Positions 59,898-64,000 of a DNA stretch of 64,000 nt are shown in pieces. A program made the position numbers and the translations under genes. The notes beneath the pieces were generated by a model. It had not been told where the DNA came from. It did not search any database and saw only the letters and a program-made list of their open reading frames with translations. The stretch comes from Megaustenia siamemsis. Its lineage: Eukaryota; Mollusca; Gastropoda; Stylommatophora; Ariophantidae. Where the stretch lies: positions 44,051,946 to 44,115,945 of the forward strand of contig JAVIAB010000139.1 in the NCBI GenBank assembly GCA_032433765.1. The letters run 5' to 3'. Each line of letters begins with the position of its first letter. Positions within the stretch are counted from its first letter, which is position 1.

Positions 59898-60165
59898 AAA
59901 AAAAGGTAGTCCCATAATAATTGTCGTGAAGTAAAGAAGTATTAATTTCTTCATTGTACTAAGTTTCAACTTCATGAGCTAGGGTGGCTAGTTGTCTTCC
60001 TTGCTGCCTTCCCTTCCCAGAGAATATTTCTGGTACCCATTTAAAGAGACTTGTTGGACCCAGAGAGGCTTTTAGATAGGGAAAACAAAACAAACTCAAC
60101 TGGTATTTGAAACTCGAACCTTCAGGTCGGCAGGCGAGTGCACTAACCACAATAACACCTGCCCT
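59898..60165 (-). mobile_element. SINE-III
   Basis: The minus strand has TTGTGGTTAGTGCACTCGCC (A-box-like), GAAGGTTCGAGTTTC (B box), then TTTAAATGGGTACCAGAAAT and TTCTCTGGGAAGGGAAGGCA, the central block also found in SINE-I and SINE-II. The second copy is at 50308-50835. Confidence 0.8.
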
Positions 60166-60294
60166 CAAAGTGAAGATACTGAAATTAGCATTAACAAATT
60201 AAACACAAAACACTGAAGAACTTAAAGAAATGAATATGAGAGGTATTGGTAAATCCATATTAAATCGTCATCAGTTTTATAAAGTACTCTATGG

Positions 60295-60455
60295 ACCACG
60301 CAGCCAACAGTTACCACGCAGCCAACAGTTACCACGCAGCCAACAGTTACCACGCAGCCAACAGTTACCACGCAGCCAACAGTTACCACGCAGCCAACAG
60401 TTACCACGCAGCCAACAGTTACCACGCAGCCAACAGTTACCACGCAGCCAACAGT
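60295..60455. repeat. 18-bp minisatellite, 9 units
   Basis: Perfect units of ACCACGCAGCCAACAGTT. Short frames on both strands follow from the 18-bp period. Confidence 0.97.
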
Positions 60456-60546
60456 TATTTATTAAGAGCTCGAGAGCTCGACAACGCAAACAGAACAACC
60501 AGAGTTAACCAAGTTCAAACAATATTAAGAAACTATAACCGCAGGC

Positions 60547-60935
60547 TTTTTTTTTTTTTTTTTTTTTTTTCGTACGCCAGCTTTTACCCATGAAGAAGTC
60601 CCTGGAGACTAGAAACTGAATTTTGCGTGTTAACCCGTTTTTCCCTGGCAGCAGTGTGCAAAGGCAAACATCCATCCAACATTTCTTCCCAGCTCTTTGG
60701 TTTTCATTCAAACTCAGAGTTGCCTCACCGGAGAGGCAGATAACTCCGTCTTCGGAGGTACTCATACTTTTTTCCGTTTTAATTGACGTTTCAAGTCGGG
60801 CCTCGCTGTTGAGACCAGGGGTGGTTGCAGCAGAGAAAAATCGTAAATAAAAATCCCAACTGGTGCAGCTGGGAACCCACAACCTCTCTGTCTCGAGGCC
60901 GGCGTCTTGCCTCGAGACCAACCAGTCCCCCTAAC
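60547..60935 (-). mobile_element. SINE-IV, full length with poly(A)
   Basis: On the minus strand a tRNA-like head GGACTGGTTGGTCTCGAGGC with B-box-like GGTTGTGGGTTCCC, a long body (about 300 bp) and a poly(A) tail (T-run at 60547-60570 on the plus strand). Unlike SINE-I it ends in plain poly(A), so it probably uses a different LINE. The 138-residue frame over it is not a gene. Confidence 0.75.
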
Positions 60936-61084
60936 AGCAGTTAGAAGAAGCCTATTAAATTCCTCATTTACATTGATTTAATGTTTAACAATTTACATTA
61001 ACTGAATAGGACACAAATAAAATGTCACTGTTTTGTCTGAAGATACTTTAGATATAGTATAAACAACCCATAGAGTTTGTAACA

Positions 61085-61210
61085 AGTGGTATATGTTTAG
61101 ATAATGTGGTCGACAGCACATCAGACCGTCTTTCTGTTCTCTTTTTCCCTAAAATATAATTTTCAGGTACACCTTTATGACTGGCTGAATCTAGAAGCCG
61201 TGAGAATGAA
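61085..61210 (-). mobile_element. SINE-I remnant, very diverged
   Basis: GATAATGTGGTCGACAGCAC, TTTTCAGGTACACCTTTATG and GGCTGAATCTAGAAGCCGTG keep the order of SINE-I core elements, with many substitutions. Confidence 0.55.
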
Positions 61211-61752
61211 ATCAACAGAAATTAGATCAATTTACTGACCACTTCTCAGTTGCTGTTTGTTTTTCTTCCATGAAAGCTGCGAATTTAGTGTAGTCAAATC
61301 GGAGTCAGATGCATTCTATACAGAGTCGGTTTAAAGTAAAATAGAGTGTTTAGAATTGTTATGTCGGAGCTGAACCGATACTTTTATTTCTTTAAATCGA
61401 ATTTCGTTATGGACAGAATCAGAGTTTATGGATAGAATCAGATAGAATCAGAGTTTAATTTAAGTTGTAGTTTATTGGTAAGAAGCAGGTAAGTTTAATT
61501 TGAAGTCGTAGTCTGGCGGTAAGAAGCAGCTTAGTTTAAGATGAAGTCGTAGTTATTCGTAAGTTATTGAGTTATTGAGTTATTTGCGGATCATCATCAT
61601 TGCACTCCGAACATTATAGATGATTTTGTCGCTGAACGTCGAGTCTATGGATGGTCTAGACTCACGTGCACTTACTCAGTCGCACGGTCCAGGAACCGTT
61701 TCCACGTTATAAACTAGCCAACTCCAGTAAATAGCTCTGCAGCATGCGGATG

Positions 61753-62633
61753 CAGTAGCCACTTCGACTCAGAGGAAATGAACCAGGGCCAGCTAGTCAG
61801 TAATACACTAGCTACTTCGCCATAGAGGAACTGAACCAGGGCCAGCTAGTCAGTAATACACTAGCGACTTCGCCATAGAGGAACTGAACCAGGACCAGCT
61901 AGTCAGTAATACACTAGCTACTTCGCCACAGAGGAACTGAACAAGGACCAGCTAGTCAGTAATACACTAGCTACTTCGCCACAGAGGAACTGAACCAGGA
62001 CCAGCTAGTCAGTAATGCCCTAGCTACTACGCCACAGAGGAACTGAACTAGGACCAGCTAGTCAGTAATGCCCTAGCTACTTCGCCACAGAGGAACAGAA
62101 CTAGGACCAGCTAGTCAGTAATGCCCTAGCTACTTCGCCACAGAGGAACTGAACTAGGACCAGGTAGTCAGTAATACACTAGCGACTTCGCCATAGAGGA
62201 ACTGAACCAGGACCAGCTAGTCAGTAATACACTAGCTACTTCGCCATAGAGGAACTGAACCAGGACCAGCTAGTCAGTAATACACTAGCGACTTCGCCAT
62301 AGAGGAACTGAACTAGGACCAGCTAGCCAGTAATACACTAGTGACTTCGCCATAGAGGAACTGAACCAGGACCAGCTAGTCAGTAATGCCCTAGCGACTT
62401 CGCAATAGAGGAACTTAACCAGGACCAGCTAGTCAGTAATACACTAGCTACTTCGCCACAGAGGAACTGAACCAGGACCAGCTAGTCAGTAATTCCCTAG
62501 CTACTTCGCCATAGAGGAACTGAACCAGGACCAGCTAGTCAGTAATACACTAGCTACTTCGCCATAGAGGAACTGAACCAGGACCAGCTAGTCAGTAATG
62601 CCCTAGCTACTTCGCCACAGTGGAACAGTTTAA
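61753..62633 (-). repeat. 53-bp array 1, tRNA-like A/B-box units
   Basis: About 17 units. Plus-strand form GAACCAGGACCAGCTAGTCA, GTAATACACTAGCTACTTCG, CCATAGAGGAACT. The minus strand of each unit has TGGCGAAGTAGC (A box TRGCNNAGYNGG, one mismatch) and, 26 bp later, GGTTCAGTTCC (close to B box GGTTCGANTCC). Order and spacing fit a type 2 Pol III promoter and resemble the SINE-II head. Confidence 0.85.
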
Positions 62634-62967
62634 TTTAAGTTGTAGTTTATTGGTAAGAAGCAGGTAAGTTTAATTTGAAGTCGTAGTCTAGCGGTAAGAA
62701 GCAACCTAGTTTAAGATGAAGTCGTAGTTATTCGTGAGTTATTGAGTTATTGAGTTATTGAGTTATTGAGTTATTGAGTTATTGAGTTATTGAGTTGTTT
62801 GCGGGTCATCATCATTGCACTCCGAACATTATTGATGATTTTGTCGCTGAACGGCGATTCTGTGGATGGTCTAGACTCACGTGCACTTACTCAGTCGCAC
62901 GGTCCAGGAACCGTTTCCACGTTATAAACTAGCCAACTCCAGTAAATAGCTCTGCAGCATGCGGATG

Positions 62968-63930
62968 CACTAGCCACTTCGACTCAGAGGAAATGAACCA
63001 GGACCAGCTAGTCAGTAATACACTAGCTACTTCGCCATAGATTAACTGAACCAGGACCAGCTAGTCAGTAATACACTAGCTACTTCGCCATAGAGGAACT
63101 GAACCAGGACCAGCTAGTCAGTAATGCCCTAGCTACTTCACCACAGAGGAACTGAACTAGGACCAGCTAGTCAGTAATACACTAGCGACTTCGCCATAGA
63201 GGAACTGAACCAGGACCAGCTAGTCAGTAATACACTAGCGACTTCGCCATAGAGGAACTGAACCAGGACCAGTTAGTCAGTAATGCCCTAGCTACTTCGC
63301 CACAGAGGAACTGAACTAGGACCAGCTAGTCAGTAATGCCCTAGCTACTTCGCCATAGAGGAACTGAACCAGGACCAGCTAGTCAGTAATACACTAGCTA
63401 CTTCGCCACAGAGCAACTGAACCAGGACCAGCTAGCCAGTAATGCCCTAGCTACTTCGCAATAGAGGAACTGAACCAGGACCAGCTAGTCAGTAATACAC
63501 TAGCTACTTCGCCACAGAGACACTGAACTAGGACCAGCTAGTCAGTAATACACTAGTGACTTCGCCATAGAGGAACTGAACCAGGACCAGCTAGTCAGTA
63601 ATACACTAGCGACTTCGCCATAGAGGAACTGAACCAGGACCAGTTAGTCAGTAATACACTAGCGACTTCGCCATAGAGGAACTGAACCAGGACCAGCTAG
63701 TCAGTAATACCCTAGCTACTTCGCCACAGAGGAACTGAACCAGGATCAGTTAGTCAGTAATACCCTAGCTACTTCGCCACAGAGGAACTGAACTAGGACC
63801 AGCTAGTCAGTAATGCCCTAGCTACTTCGCCACAGACAAACTGAACCAGGACCAGCTAGTCAGTCATGCCCTAGCAACTTCGCCACAGACAAACTGAACC
63901 AGGACCAGCTAGTCAGTAATACACTAGCGC
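62968..63930 (-). repeat. 53-bp array 2, tRNA-like A/B-box units
   Basis: About 18 units of the same 53-bp sequence. Variants (ATACACTAG/ATGCCCTAG, CCATAG/CCACAG, GCTACTT/GCGACTT) are shared with array 1 but in another order, so the arrays have continued to turn over since the duplication. Confidence 0.85.
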
Positions 63931-64000
63931 CACAAGACTTCTAATGTTGGAAACCAGCAGCGCAGTACCTAGACAGAGAAATCTATCAGCTCAACCTTCA

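Larger units (their letters stand above)
61452..63930. repeat. 1.19-kb tandem duplication with 53-bp arrays
   Basis: A segment of about 300 bp (from GTTTAATTTAAGTTGTAGTT to GCATGCGGATGCA) plus a following 53-bp array occurs at 61452-62637 and again from 62638, 1186 bp later. The two unique segments differ by few bases, except that an 8-bp repeat (GTTATTGA) has about 3 units at 61561 and 7 at 62737. Confidence 0.95.

Noticed and set aside
60505..60921. 138-residue minus-strand frame
   Set aside because: It covers SINE-IV including its poly(A) tail (poly-lysine).

Overview
This is repeat-dominated, AT-rich genomic DNA from an animal. No intact cellular gene could be recognised. The evidence for an animal is a decayed copy of the exosome subunit gene EXOSC3, many fragments of RTE-like non-LTR retrotransposons (LINEs), several tRNA-derived SINE families and a Tc1/mariner-like DDE transposon. 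The mix (trimer/tetramer-tailed LINEs, a DDE transposase with a very long D-to-E spacing, many SINE families sharing a central block) suggests an invertebrate, perhaps a mollusc such as a gastropod. That placement is an inference from general knowledge, not a proof.

Layout. 0-5.5 kb: element A 3' end, a SINE-I copy, and LINE-R1 and LINE-R8 remnants that meet at a (GAT)n microsatellite, then a 28-bp minisatellite. 5.5-8.3 kb: a DDE transposase gene cut by a SINE-I insertion, with a histone-type 3' stem-loop 57 nt after its stop codon. 8.3-14.1 kb: a 45-bp and a 26-bp minisatellite, with LINE-R2 fragments between. 14.2-17 kb: SINE-I, element A with a 259-bp (TATC)n tail, LINE-R4, SINE-I. 18-22.1 kb: an A-tract minisatellite, the EXOSC3 pseudogene (minus strand) and the longest LINE-R1 copy. 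23.5-32.4 kb: LINE-R2, then minisatellites of 15, 52, 47, 24 and 40 bp. 33-41.7 kb: SINE and LINE insertions, some sharing target sites, and 33- and 32-bp minisatellites. 41.9-51.5 kb: a 33-bp minisatellite, nested LINE and SINE insertions, and a 21-bp minisatellite. 51.7-60.9 kb: more LINE fragments, including a LINE inside a LINE at 58.2-59.9 kb. 61.4-64 kb: a 1.19-kb tandem duplication carrying 53-bp arrays.

Family names used here (SINE-I to V, LINE R1 to R8, elements A and B) are local labels. SINE-I is about 255 bp: a tRNA-like head with A and B boxes, a central block around TTAAATGGGTACCGGA, and a 3' end with the hairpin CGCC-ACTT-GGCG followed by a T-rich tail. Many insertions keep target-site duplications (TSDs), which fix their borders and order.

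Most long open frames lie over minisatellites whose period is a multiple of three. They are open on several frames and both strands and are not genes. About a quarter of the window is minisatellite. The most unusual signals are tandem arrays built from tRNA-like promoter modules, the histone-type stem-loop behind a transposase, the 3' tail shared by element A and LINE-R5, and repeated insertion into the same sites.
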